Source: Dermatophagoides farinae (Eukaryota > Arthropoda > Arachnida > Sarcoptiformes > Pyroglyphidae). Taken from it: a stretch of 64,000 nt of DNA. The notes beneath the pieces were generated by a model. The model was not told the origin of the DNA. It made no database searches and worked only from the letters and a program-made list of their open reading frames with translations. The translations under genes were made by a program, and so were the position numbers. The stretch is from NCBI RefSeq assembly GCF_024713945.1, contig NC_134678.1, positions 3,720,001-3,784,000 of the forward strand, in the 5' to 3' direction. Positions 13,358 to 24,474 of this stretch are shown in pieces (within the stretch, counting starts at the first letter, position 1; each line of letters starts with the position of its first letter).

Positions 13358-14671
13358 TCAGAAATTTTGTTGTAAAATTTTTTTATAACAATCAGGTAAT
13401 GAATCGAAAATAATCCATTTAAGTGGTCTTTGTGTTGATTGTGTCCATTGAGAAATGTTAGCAAATTTTTTATTTATAATGACAAATTGTTCTGCATTGT
13501 GGCTGACATTCTTTTCATCATAATCGAAATAATCGACACGATTTAATTCAATTGGAATTTCGTATTGACGAAAAAGATTTTCCACATAATCCACGTTTTC
13601 GTTGGAATCTTGTATTGTTTTAGGACAAAACCATTCTGTCAATACTGACAAGGGCAGTCGTGTAGCAGGTGAACGATAAGCTAATGAAATAGATTTCAAC
13701 AATTCCATATGATGATATGGAAGATTCATTGTGAAAAATGAACAACAGAGAAGCTTATATTTCCTTTGCATCATATTGATTTGGCGAAGTATTTGTATGT
13801 GATTACCAATCAGATAGTTACGGATAAAATTGTTGATTATTTGAAATTGTTTGAGTTTCAATATCTGAGATACATTTCTATCAAGTTTCAATTTACGGTA
13901 ACGTTTAAAAGTTTGATTTTCAAATTCTGGGCGAAGATTATATAACATGTATAGCATTTCGAAACGACATCGCCACCGAGACCATAATATATTGCTGAAA
14001 TAATCATAATAAGAGATCAACGAATAAAGACTGTCTTTAAAATGAGTCTCATGAAGGTGAGCATCAAAATATCTATTATTCATGGTAATTGATGATGATT
14101 GGCCAATATGAATCCAAACAAAATGAGAATAGATATAAAATTCAATACAACGTTCCAATATGTAAAGACAATTGGAATCCAAAGCTCGCTGAATGGTCAT
14201 ATCTTGACGAACCGATCTCAGTCTATCGAAAACGAAATCATAATAAACACCAAACGATTCCATAAGGCTAAATCCATTATCACGATAATTGATGAATTGC
14301 GTATCAAAACAATCGTCGATAAGATAATCAATAGTTTTTTTGAGAACAGAAGTAGGACGGATGTTTTCCGGTATGACAGTTTCTTTTCCTGCACTTGAAC
14401 GTTGATATTGTTTCACTGATTTCTGAGCATCGGTAAATTTTCGATGAGCAAAAGAATTGTTGTGCCCATCTTTCCCACGAAAGCGAAGTTGATACAATGA
14501 CCATTCGTTTGGATTAATCAATTCCATTCTATGTAGCAGACCGTTTCGCTCTCGAAATGACATTTCTTTAGGTGGACACATTTGCATACATTTTGCTTCG
14601 ACCACTTGATTTACTTGGTTGTTATTATCATAAAGATTCAACGATGAAAATAATTCTGGCAAATTATCCAT
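13358..14671 (-). CDS. SAC3D1: SAC3/GANP-domain protein, SAC3D1-like
   Basis: A single uninterrupted exon of 437 codons. Near the N-terminus is the family hallmark CMQMCPPKEMSFRER, followed by VKQYQRSSAGKE, then RPTSVLKKTIDYLID and YYDFVFDRLRSVRQDMTIQ, which match in order the SAC3/GANP domain (about residues 25-340). This is the short, stand-alone member of the family; it lacks the FG-repeat and long C-terminal regions of GANP. SAC3-domain proteins form the TREX-2 mRNA export scaffold, while the short SAC3D1 type is linked to centrosomes and spindle in mammals. Which role applies here cannot be told. It is first (most 3') in a row of five minus-strand genes. The chosen ATG gives a short acidic leader before the conserved Cys motif. 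Confidence 0.9.
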   Translation of the reverse strand: MDNLPELFSSLNLYDNNNQVNQVVEAKCMQMCPPKEMSFRERNGLLHRMELINPNEWSLYQLRFRGKDGHNNSFAHRKFTDAQKSVKQYQRSSAGKETVIPENIRPTSVLKKTIDYLIDDCFDTQFINYRDNGFSLMESFGVYYDFVFDRLRSVRQDMTIQRALDSNCLYILERCIEFYIYSHFVWIHIGQSSSITMNNRYFDAHLHETHFKDSLYSLISYYDYFSNILWSRWRCRFEMLYMLYNLRPEFENQTFKRYRKLKLDRNVSQILKLKQFQIINNFIRNYLIGNHIQILRQINMMQRKYKLLCCSFFTMNLPYHHMELLKSISLAYRSPATRLPLSVLTEWFCPKTIQDSNENVDYVENLFRQYEIPIELNRVDYFDYDEKNVSHNAEQFVIINKKFANISQWTQSTQRPLKWIIFDSLPDCYKKILQQNF

Positions 14672-15231
14672 GGCTATTGAATTTCGAATTTACCAGATGC
14701 AACATTTCAACACCTTAATCTACCTTCTTGAGGCAAGAGATGTGTATATAGTGTGAAATTCCTTTTATTTTTTTTCCAAAAAATTATAATTTTTCATTCA
14801 AGTTTGAGCTGAAACTAAATGGGGTTTTGAGTAAAATGAATGATTCTTCCAGAGAAGCAATCCAAACTGAGAAAAAAATTGTACCCTTTCAAAATAGATT
14901 AAATCATTTTAGGAGTTTTGTTGTTTTTGTATAAAATGTTGGAAATGTAAAATAGATTCTGTAGTTAATATGGAGGCGAAATAAAATATAAAATAGGATG
15001 TCGATGATTTCGAATTGACACACGCATACACACATTGAATGTTTTGGTAATGTTTGTGTAAATAATAGAGAGAGTGAGAGTTTGAGTAGCATTAATAGTT
15101 TGAAAATTATACAAATTATTCGCCGGTAATATTTGAAGAGAATAAAATATTTACAAGCTGAGAATTGAAAACAAGAAATATTTCGCAAGTGCTGTCACTC
15201 AAGATATTTCTGGTATACAATTGATAATCAA
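14672..15231. other. Intergenic region between the SAC3D1-like gene and TBL1
   Basis: About 560 bp holding the SAC3D1-like promoter and 5' UTR and the TBL1 3' UTR. It contains a short AGAG/GAGT-rich patch at 15068-15085. I see no gene. Confidence 0.6.
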
Positions 15232-17541
15232 TTATTTCCTGAGATCCAAAACAAATACCTGCTCAAAGAAAAATATATTAGCAATTTGACATATTTAATG
15301 AAAAACGATTAACATACGGATCCATCTGAGGCTGAAGCTCCAACTTTATCTCCCTTAGAATTCCAACAAACTTCAAATATGCCTCCGGTACCTTTATATG
15401 AGTTGACCAATTGTCCAGTCTGTGTGGACCAAATATGTACACATTTATCGAAACTGCCTGATGCAAGAAAACGACCATCTGGTGAAAATGCGACCGAATA
15501 TACTGGTTCGTTGTGTTTGGTCAAGGTATTCAGACAGGTTCCTTTTTCCACTTCCCATAATCGAACAGTTGAATCGAACGAAGCAGAAGCCAACATAAGA
15601 TTCAAATTGGGATTGGCCGTGCCTGGACCAGTTGGTGACCATTTAATAGTATAGATTTCTTTTTGATGTGCTTGAAAATCATGCACAGGTGTGTCCGAAT
15701 TCATCGACCAAATCTTCAATGACATATCATCCGAACATGATGCTAAAAGACGACCTTGTGGACACCACTTGATAGCATTAACTTCGTTTTGATGGCCTTT
15801 GAAAGTTTTGACAGGTGTAGACAATCCTAATTTGCAAACATGTATACATTGATCAGTGGAACAGGAAGCAAACGAAAAATTTGTTTGCCAATCAACATCC
15901 AATGCCGGAGCGCTATGAAATGCAAACTACACAAATCAAATTAAATAACAATCTAGATTCTAGAATACTAATTTATCTATACCTGTTGAGTGCATTGGCC
16001 TGAAGATGCATCCCAAATAATAGTCTGTAAAATAAAAAAAGATTGTTTAAAATGGAAATATTATGATGATACCAAATTTGACAAACCGTTTTATCAACCC
16101 CTGCACTCAATATGTAATTTCCTTTTTTGTTCCATTTTAAAGCAAATATCGGGCCTTTATGTTGTCCTAAAGTGGAAGCTTGTCTGCCTTCGGTTGTCCA
16201 GATGCGCGCATAACCGTCATAACTACCTGTGGCTAATAAAGTTCCATCCGAATTCCAATCTAACGAAGTAACATCTTTGTTTGAAGGTACTTCAGTGCCG
16301 CTGTAAATTTTTAAAAGATTAGGCCCATCTCAAGTCAAATAATTATTCAAAGTCATCTAACACTCACCCTCTCTGAATGCAATGACGGAGTATTAAATGA
16401 TTTCCGGGATCAGCCATATTCCATATTCGAGCAGTTGAATCACCAGATCCAGATGCCAACAAATCGGATGTAGGATTCCAGGCACAAATAAATACTTCTG
16501 AATCATGGCCGCGAAGTACTGTTGCCTTTGATTGAGGAATATCGATATCATTTACCGAGACAGTTGGTGGTATCTGTTGAGTTCCTCCTCCGAGATTATT
16601 ATTCCCAATATTTAATGAAGCTATTACAGGCGAATTTAGATTGGCTAATGTAGCCGATGATGATGGAACAGAATTTGTTGAGGGTGTTGGCTGCTGGGTA
16701 CTATTCACGGATGAAAAATTATGTGGTGTTCCAGAATGAGAAGCTCCTGAATTAGTTTGTTGTTGATTACCGCTGCCAAGTGGTAAGTTATTCATAGGAG
16801 CCATATTCGGATTGTTGGACATTGTCATTGAACAGTAATGATCAATTTCCATTTTGATTGCAGAATTATTTGAGGCATTTTGAGTAGAATTGGCCATACC
16901 ATTTTGAACCACAGAATTTATAAGGCCATTGTTATTCGTGACCGAATCTTGATTTGTATTACCACTATTATTAGCAACATCGCTTGGTCTCGAAGAATCA
17001 TTGTTTGTGTTGTTACTGCAGCTGCTATTGTTGTTGGCATTGGAAGTTGAATTTGATGTGGTTGGTGGCCCAGTACCGTTCGGAACATTTCTAGCGTTTC
17101 CGCTGTTATTATTTGCTTCCAAACGTGATAATTGTATTCTATGAATAAATTCAGGAGTAACGGCATCAATTAATGACATTGCTTCAAATTGTCTCTCGCC
17201 TCCTTCATCATTATCTGCATAAAGCTCTGCTTCGGTGTATTGTACACCTGAATTAAAATTAAAAATATTAATCAAACAATCAAATATTTAAAGAGTTAAA
17301 TGATCGAACCTTTCTGTATGATAGAGATTAATGCTGCCGGTGGAACTTGGGCGCCATTTATATTCGATTGACTCACATGTGATTCGATGCCAAATGTAAA
17401 AGCAGAATGTATGAATCCACTTTCTTGTAGATATCGATAAATAAGATAGTTAATCTAACATGAAGTACGAAAAATATATGATTAAATAAACAGGAATGAG
17501 AAAAACCAGAAATCAAATACCTCATCCGAAGTAAAACTCAT
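15232..17541 (-). CDS. ebi: TBL1/ebi, LisH-WD40 co-repressor subunit
   Basis: Seven exons: 17541-17521, 17454-17310, 17247-16368, 16300-16087, 16024-15983, 15926-15318 and 15258-15232. All junctions are GT-AG with matching phases; 645 residues. The first two exons encode MSFTSDE and [14 protein letters not shown], the LisH motif, then the F-box-like segment ([12 protein letters not shown]). Exon 3 starts with [16 protein letters not shown], carries a Ser/Asn/Thr-rich insertion of about 160 residues, and then the first WD repeat ([16 protein letters not shown]). The eight WD repeats end in [20 protein letters not shown] at the stop. TBL1/ebi bridges N-CoR/SMRT-HDAC3 and the proteasome in nuclear receptor and EGFR-Notch signalling. 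The linker makes it longer than vertebrate TBL1 (about 577 residues). Confidence 0.95.
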
Positions 17542-18341
17542 GATCTTAATGATTCGATTGATGAAATTATGAATCATCAATTTAATTTCGAAAAGAGAAT
17601 GGAATCAAATCAAATTTTGTAAGAAGATAAAAGTTTGCACGCAATCCCAAAAATATGTTCGATTATCCAAGATGATGATGTCGGTAAATGAATAAAATGA
17701 ATTTTTTAAATTTTACAGATGATATATCCATTGATCGGATTGATATTAAGAATTATCAGATTGTGTCAGATTTTCATCATTTGAATTATCAATTAATATT
17801 TTTAAATTAAACAAAATTATATAATAAAATAAAACTTAGTTATAATTTTCGAGCCGATTATTATAAAACAATACCCAACAATCATAACCATCACACACAC
17901 ACACACAAGCTTGTGCCTCCATCCCGAAAACCCAGCAAAGTCCATAAAGAAAAAAGGGATAGTAGCTGTGTGTTTTTGAGCAGCCGCTAATTGAAAACTA
18001 GACCATGGATGCCCAATTCATACGTTGCAAGCTGAATATTCTTTGTTAATTTTTAGACTTCCATGTCACATTCATATTTGGGTGACAGCCCACGGAAGAA
18101 CAATTATAATCTTATAGGAAAAAATTTTTTTGGTAACATAAATGTTTTTTTTTTTTTTTGGTAACATAAATGTTAACTTGAATTGTAAATTTGTTAATAT
18201 CGATTAAATGTTTGAATTTTGTGATTAAAGAAAATAAATGTAATGTTGAATCATCAAAGTATATTAAAATGTGAATTTGATAATTTTAATATTAAATTAA
18301 ATATAATACCAATTAGCTTATTATTTTTAATGCTAATTGTT
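17542..18341. other. Intergenic region between TBL1 and SF3A3
   Basis: About 800 bp with the TBL1 promoter and the SF3A3 3' UTR. It contains a CA run at 17892-17908 and a short tandem duplication at 18133-18174. Confidence 0.6.
18133..18174. repeat. Two-copy direct repeat
   Basis: GGTAACATAAATGTT occurs at 18133-18147 and again at 18160-18174, each preceded by a T run, giving a 27 bp period. It looks like a recent slippage or local duplication. Confidence 0.85.
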
Positions 18342-20006
18342 TCAAAGTAATCCTTGTCGTTTAAGATCTTCATAGGTTTTTTTATTAACTACATTTCCTT
18401 GGCTATCTTCATATTCTTCTTCATTGGCCGGTTGAAATTTTTCTTTATGTTTTTCATTTTTTAATTTCTCCCATAGGGCTAATGCATCTTCAATTTTCGT
18501 TACATTAGCAAAATGTGCCGTATTTGGTATGCCTAAACAGCGCATACCATGTGCATGACGCCATTCAGCAAAATGTTTTTGAAAAGCTTTTGGTCCTTTA
18601 TAAATGGCATTACCACAGATTTCACATGTATAGGAGATGTTCAAACCATGAAGTTTGTAAAGCCAATATGGTATAGGCTTACCGTCCCAACCTAGTGGCA
18701 AATTTTTAGGATTATAAATGACATCAGTTTCTTCTTCTTCTTCAGGTTCACTTTCATCAACTTCCTCATCCGATTCTTCACGTTCACCAGCAGTACGAGC
18801 CTGTTTTCGTTGCACATTTTCTTTTGTCGATTGCCGCTAAACATGTATAATATAAGTTTTTATTTTTATGTTCAATTTATAGATTACCTGTTCATCTAGA
18901 ATATCTATATATTTATAGATTAAAATTTCCATGAAAGCAATCGCTTTTTGTTTTTCAGGATCCATAGAGAAACCTTTACGCTTTGCAAATAATTTTGGAT
19001 CTATTTCATCTGGTGATTTGTCTCGAATTTGCCACAATCTTTTTGCTCGCTCTTCTAATGTGCCACCACATTTAAGATCCAATGCAATCAAAGCAGACTT
19101 GAGACGATCTAAACCGAGGGAAGCCAATTCTTCCCATGAATTAAATGCTTGCAGATCCAATGGCGCTCCAGTATTTGACAACACTCCACTTGTTTCTTTT
19201 GGCCAGCCAGGAACCTGATGATTAGCCCACATACGTTCGAAATCTTCTTTAAGTTTTTCAACAATCTAAATAAAAAATCAGCTTTAATTGCAACAATTTA
19301 TATTTATGAAATTTATCTTACGTCTTTGGTTGGAAGTAAAGGTTTGACACGATCAATATAATGTTCTAAATATTCATTCAACGATTCAAGATACTTTTCA
19401 TATCCGGAATGAAATTTTTTTTCCTTTGGGATATCGTAGAACCGATCAAACGTATTCAAATAAGTTAAATAATCAATCTTTGAAAAATTTGTTCCAACGA
19501 TCCCTTTCAAATTTATGTATCGGTTAAAATTTTCATTTAAATCTAAAAATTTGCCATATCCTTCTTCGTCGGTAAAATCGACTAAATTGATATCTGATTC
19601 GCGATCTTGAACAAATTTCTCATATTCGGCCCCGATAGGTATGGCTATTTCATTCTGATGGTTTCGGTAAAAATCTTTAACATTCTTTAATCGTAAATAA
19701 AATTCGTTAAATTCATTTGTTTGCATAGCTGCAATTTCTGATTTAATTGTACCAGTTTTATCATCATACATTGTAATGATACGTTTGGTAACATTAATAT
19801 ATTTCTGTAGAAATAAAAAAGAATTAGTCAGACATATAGAATTCTATGGTCAAAATACTTACATCAAGTAAATACTTGACATGATGATCGGAATTAATAT
19901 GCTCACGATGAGTGGTCTTTTTGACAATCAATTCTCGGACCATTGCATTTTCGATTCTTTCACGTTCTTCATGCAAAAGTCGATGATCTTCGAGAAAACT
20001 TTCCAT
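18342..20006 (-). CDS. SF3A3: SF3A3 (SF3a60, noisette), U2 snRNP splicing factor
   Basis: Four exons: 20006-19863, 19804-19322, 19265-18888 and 18836-18342, separated by introns of about 51-58 bp, all phase 0; 499 residues, essentially the human length (501). The N-terminus is [19 protein letters not shown], followed by the conserved [13 protein letters not shown]. The C-terminal matrin-type zinc finger is [19 protein letters not shown] followed by [15 protein letters not shown], and the protein ends in [11 protein letters not shown] as in orthologues. An acidic Glu/Asp run precedes the finger. SF3a60 helps recruit U2 snRNP to the branch site in the nucleus. The start codon is the family's conserved Met. 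Confidence 0.97.
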
Positions 20007-20301
20007 TTCTTATAAGATTTTCAGGTGAATTGAATGGCTAAAATTGTTGATATCGAAATGTGATTAAATAATCCATTTTTCAGTGTATGAAATTCTTAAC
20101 ACAAAGGACGTAACTCGCATGATTTTTCATTTTAAAATTGAAAAAATCTAAATAATTTTTCCAATTTTATTTTTATCAATAACTTTAAAATTAATTCTGC
20201 AACTCTCTCACCAATAAAATCAGTTACAAGGTAATTTGTGAAAAAATGAAAAATTTTATTAGTTTTTTTTTATTGAATAATGTTTATGTCTCTCATTCTT
20301 C

Positions 20302-21131
20302 TTATGCAGCTATTTTGGTTGGTTCAACAGCTAATTTTGATTCCGAGAAAGGATATGCCGGGAGTGTCTCTTCTTTCGGATTAACAATTTGAACATTATC
20401 GGGCAACGGAATCTTGGGCCCTTTCTTTCCGGCATAATCTTGTTCCAACATGATTTTTACCTTGATGCCCAATACACCTTGTCTCAAAAGTACATGTCTG
20501 ACAGCGACATCAACGTAATCGTTTTTAGGCTGACCAGAATGGATCATCCATCCGTCGACAAATTTCATACTTTTGGCTCGTTGACCACGAAGTTTACCGC
20601 TGACAACAACTTCACAGCCTTTGGCTCCAGATTCCATAATGAAACGAAGAACACCATAACAAGCACGACGTACAGCCAAACCACCAATTAATTTGTATCG
20701 TAGAGATTCACATTGCGCGATAGCACACAAACCTCTATCAGCGATTTTCAAAGCAAAAATCTACAAAAAAATGGAGGTTTTATATTTGTTAAAATAAAAT
20801 TGAAACGTTATTGAACATACTTCAACTTTGTCTTCATCAAAATTGAATCTTTTTTGAACTAAAGATGTCAATTCACGAATTCTGCGACCTTTTTCACCTA
20901 GGACTGATTGTGTACGCGTGGCGAAGATAACGATTCGAGTTTTAGAAGCTAAAGTATAAACATCTAGACCACTGTAGCCATCTTCGGCCAATTCACGGCG
21001 CAAAAATTCATCCAATTCGGCACGAAAAACACCTTGATTCACAAACTAATAAACCAAATTTTTAATAAAATTAATTGAATCAAATATAGAAAAATACTTA
21101 CTGTACGTTTTTTCGAAATTTCTTTCGCCAT
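20302..21131 (-). CDS. RpS3: Small-subunit ribosomal protein S3 (uS3)
   Basis: Three exons: 21131-21102 ([10 protein letters not shown]), 21045-20821 and 20760-20302; introns of 56 and 60 bp in phase 0; 237 residues. The KH domain is in exon 2 ([19 protein letters not shown]) and the C-terminal domain runs through [20 protein letters not shown] and [20 protein letters not shown]. It sits at the mRNA entry channel of the 40S subunit. A pyrimidine tract upstream fits a TOP mRNA. Two minus-strand AATAAA hexamers lie 28-47 bp past the stop (plus-strand 20255-20260 and 20269-20274). The gene is only about 300 bp from either neighbour. Confidence 0.98.
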
Positions 21132-21199
21132 GGTTGAAAATAAAGAATTTTGTCAATGTAGAAATGATGAAAAATACATGTGAAGAATATGCATGCAAT

Positions 21200-21211
21200 A
21201 GAGAAAGGAAG
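21200..21211 (-). promoter_or_regulatory. Candidate 5'TOP pyrimidine tract of RpS3
   Basis: On the minus strand CTTCCTTTCTCT lies about 70 bp before the RpS3 ATG. Ribosomal protein mRNAs usually start with C followed by 4-14 pyrimidines. The transcription start itself is not visible, so this is inferred from motif and position. Confidence 0.4.
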
Positions 21212-21229
21212 CAGAAACCAACAAAACAA

Positions 21230-21265
21230 GCACGAGCAACGCACACGCACACACACACACTCACA
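21230..21265. repeat. CA/GT microsatellite upstream of RpS3
   Basis: An imperfect (CA)n run around 21240-21262 about 110-130 bp upstream of the RpS3 start codon. It produces spurious Cys/Val-rich open frames on the minus strand. Confidence 0.85.
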
Positions 21266-21436
21266 TAAAACACAATATTTTGTGCAGCACATTTTTGAGT
21301 TCATTCATAAATATCAGTAACAATTTGAAACAAAAAAATTATTTTATTTCATGCTAATAAAAAACAATTTATTTTATAATTATAATTATTTAATATATAA
21401 TTTTACAAAAATAATAATTTTGTATTGATTTCAAAT

Positions 21437-24400
21437 TCAATCTATAAATGCTTCTGGGGGCAATGCATTTGCCTGTTTGAGTTTGAGAAAAACGTCGTAT
21501 GCAACAGCAGGATTAAAACCATTCTCTTCAAGACATTGTATAGAAAATTGTCGATTCATTTTCGTTTCTTGTTTAAATTTTTGAATAATTTCTTCACGTT
21601 GATCAGTAACAGTGACTGGTAATTTAGATGCTGATGAACCAAATGTGACAGTTGATTGATTTGTAATAAGATTTGTGGTAACCATCAAATCTGAAGGCTT
21701 AAAATCAAAATTTTTCACATGATTATCTTTACTAGAAGATGATGCTTCCTTGTCAATCAATTGTTTGTATTCGTTAATTTGTTTTATCTGATAAAGAATT
21801 AATGAAAAAAATGAGAAAAATAAAGCAAAAAATAGACAAATTACCGAAGGAGTGGCTATCAGTAACATTTCATTCAGTATCACGAATCCATTGTTATGTG
21901 GAACCAAAAAGAAAGTTCTACAAAACGACCTGAATGAACTTTGCGTTTTAAAAGTCTCTTGTAATAGTCCATTAACGACGACATTGATGAATTCTTTGCT
22001 AAAAAATGGTATATCAACGTGAAACGTTTCCAGATGATGTTTTGTAATGGGCAATTTGTTCATAAATGAAACAATGTCTACATTCGAATTCTTGACCAAT
22101 TTCACCCACTGACTTTCGTCGCGCAACTTTAGGAGATTATGTGAATCTTTCATTATAAGCTCATTTGGCTTATACATGCTATAAAAGCAATGGATGGATA
22201 AAGAAAATCTAAAAATCTTGAAAAATAAATTATAATAATGGACTTACGAATTGTTTGAAGCAATACTTATAGTGAACGTTGCTGAATCATGGTATGCGAC
22301 CATCAATTGTTGTCGTGAATCCGAGTCATACATTCGAAAATATTCTTTTAAAAAACCAGTAATAAAAGTTTTCAAGCTTTCGTCTGGAATGAATGAACCC
22401 TGAAATTGATGGACATGTTAAATGTGTTGTTATTTTTTAGAAAATATGTCACCTTTGTTTCCGGTATGTTTTCAGCAACAGCCAAGTCGAAACCAATTTG
22501 ATTTGGTAATGCTTCTTTGTCCTTAATGAAATCGAAAAAATAAAATGTTGAAAAAATATTGCATTTTCATTAGGAAAATTAATCTCACCAATGTTTTCAA
22601 GTTGCTAAATATCTTCCGTATGGCGCTAAGAACCAATGTTCATACATTTTAGAAAAACATTAAAAAAAAATATAATTTTAGAAAAATTTCATTATTTGAA
22701 TTTGTTTTTTAGAGATTATCTATTAGAAATTGAAAACTATTCATAGTTGTTGTGATGAAAGAAAAACATTCTTTTTTCAGAAAATCTGAAGATTTTTGTA
22801 TATTCTCAAACATTTAAAACGGACATGCTATTTTATAATCAATAATAATTGCTTTCCGACATCATGATTAATGTGAAGGAAAATAAACCCGTAAATATTC
22901 ATAAAATGGAGTAAATGTCGTGCATAATGGCGTACAAAACCTTTTGATAGAAATTCAAATTTACTTTATATATGATGGCCATTTATTCGTATGGTAAATT
23001 TTTCTATTGAAATTTTTCAATAATCCAGTGATCATTTCGATCGATTGTTTTGAAATTTAGTAAATTATGAATTCTATCAGGATTTGTCGCATTAAAAGGC
23101 TTACAATTTGTATATAGGCGTTTTCTTTGTAAAGCCATTCTTTTTGATGGTCTAAAAAAACAAAATATTTTTGTTGTCGAACATTTTTCAGACAATTTAT
23201 CATTTTGAATTTATCGGGTATAAGAAAAAATACCGGATTTGGCAATTATATTTATAGCATCAAAAACATTAAAATTAACAAGAATTCTATCGTAATGACA
23301 TCATATGAAAAATGATGAATGAATGAATATTATTATTATAGGTGGCTGAATGTTACAAACCTGACATATGATGCACTACTTGGGTAATTGCTGATTAATG
23401 GATTCTCTTCTAAATCCAATTCCATGAGGTCAAGATGTTTTATATGGTCCAATTGTTCAAAATTGCTTATCTATAATTATAAAAAAAAATCAAATCAAAC
23501 ATGTTAGGCGAGCGAATGACTTGAAAGAAATCAATAATTACATTGTTTTTTGACAAATTCAACGCTTTCAATTGTTTAAGAGCTGACAAATTCTTCAATG
23601 GTTCCAAGATTTGTATTTTATTATCACTGAGATTAATGGCGATGGTATTGGGAGCATTTTCATTAATCAATCGAATGATGTTGGCAAGAACATTGGGGCG
23701 ATTTAACATGATGAATAAACCTTGATTTTTGAGATGTTTACAATGACGAAATCGGCTCAAATCCATTATATTGGTTTGATGATCATATTGTGAACTCATT
23801 GCAATTTTAATGAATTCAAGGAATTGATCGTTCATTTGTATTACTGGAGGGGGCGTTCTTTGTGTTAATATGATCAAATTATGACCACTTTTTGTTTTTA
23901 TCCGTCTACTCAGGCCACGCAACGTATCAGCTTTGTCTTGACCATTGACATGAAAAGAACAATTATTTTGTCCAATATGATACTAATAATAATAATAAAT
24001 GAATTAAAAATTTAAACACAAAAACCAACAATTTAGTCAATAGACTTACATTATAAAAGATTATTTCATCATCCATATCATCTAAATTTTCTTTGAGTAA
24101 TTGTTTGATATATGATTGTTCATATTTATGACCATTAGGAATGGTGACTTTGAAAAAATCGTCATCGCTTCGTCGATTATTTGCATCTTTATTATTATAA
24201 TTTTGAGAACGATTATGGGATGTTTGATTATAATTACCGCCACTTGAACCGCGTAAATTTCGCCGTCTTGGACCCAATCGAACGTGAACGCTTGTTCTAG
24301 AAATGAATGAATTTAAAATTTCAGAATTAAAATAAAACAATATTACCGATTATCATGATCATTATACGATTGTTGCTGATTGTCATAAATTTGTCTTCTT

Positions 24401-24474
24401 CTATTATTATTTGACTGTTGTGAATTTTTATAATATTGTTGTTGTTGTTGCTGACGAGGTCTTCGACTCATCAT
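21437..24474 (-). CDS. sbr: NXF1/TAP (small bristles), bulk mRNA export receptor
   Basis: Nine exons: 24474-24347, 24296-24050, 23982-23542, 23470-23361, 22625-22589, 22521-22453, 22399-22248, 22178-21845 and 21787-21437. All phases agree; 622 residues against 619 in human NXF1. Order: Arg/Gln/Asn-rich N-terminus, RRM-like domain (DFFKVTIPNGHKYEQSYIKQ), leucine-rich repeats (IAINLSDNKI, LKALNLSKNN, MELDLEENPL), NTF2-like domain (LKTFITGFLKEYFRMYDSDS through SFRSFCRTFFLVPHNNGF, to about residue 505) and C-terminal UBA-like domain (FSIQCLEENGFNPAVAYDVF). It carries mRNPs through nuclear pores with the NXT1 partner. Intron 4 is unusually long (735 bp). The gene is divergent from a GPCR gene. Confidence 0.96.
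22626..23360 (-). other. Long intron 4 of NXF1
   Basis: 735 bp, about ten times the other introns of this gene. It contains overlapping minus-strand open frames at 23245-23057 and 23195-23004 of about 62 codons with fairly balanced composition. I recognise no protein in them and no splice signals that force a nested gene. Confidence 0.6.

Noticed and set aside
21046-21304. Cys/Val-rich frames upstream of RpS3
   Set aside because: They come from the CA/GT microsatellite and the RpS3 5' region.
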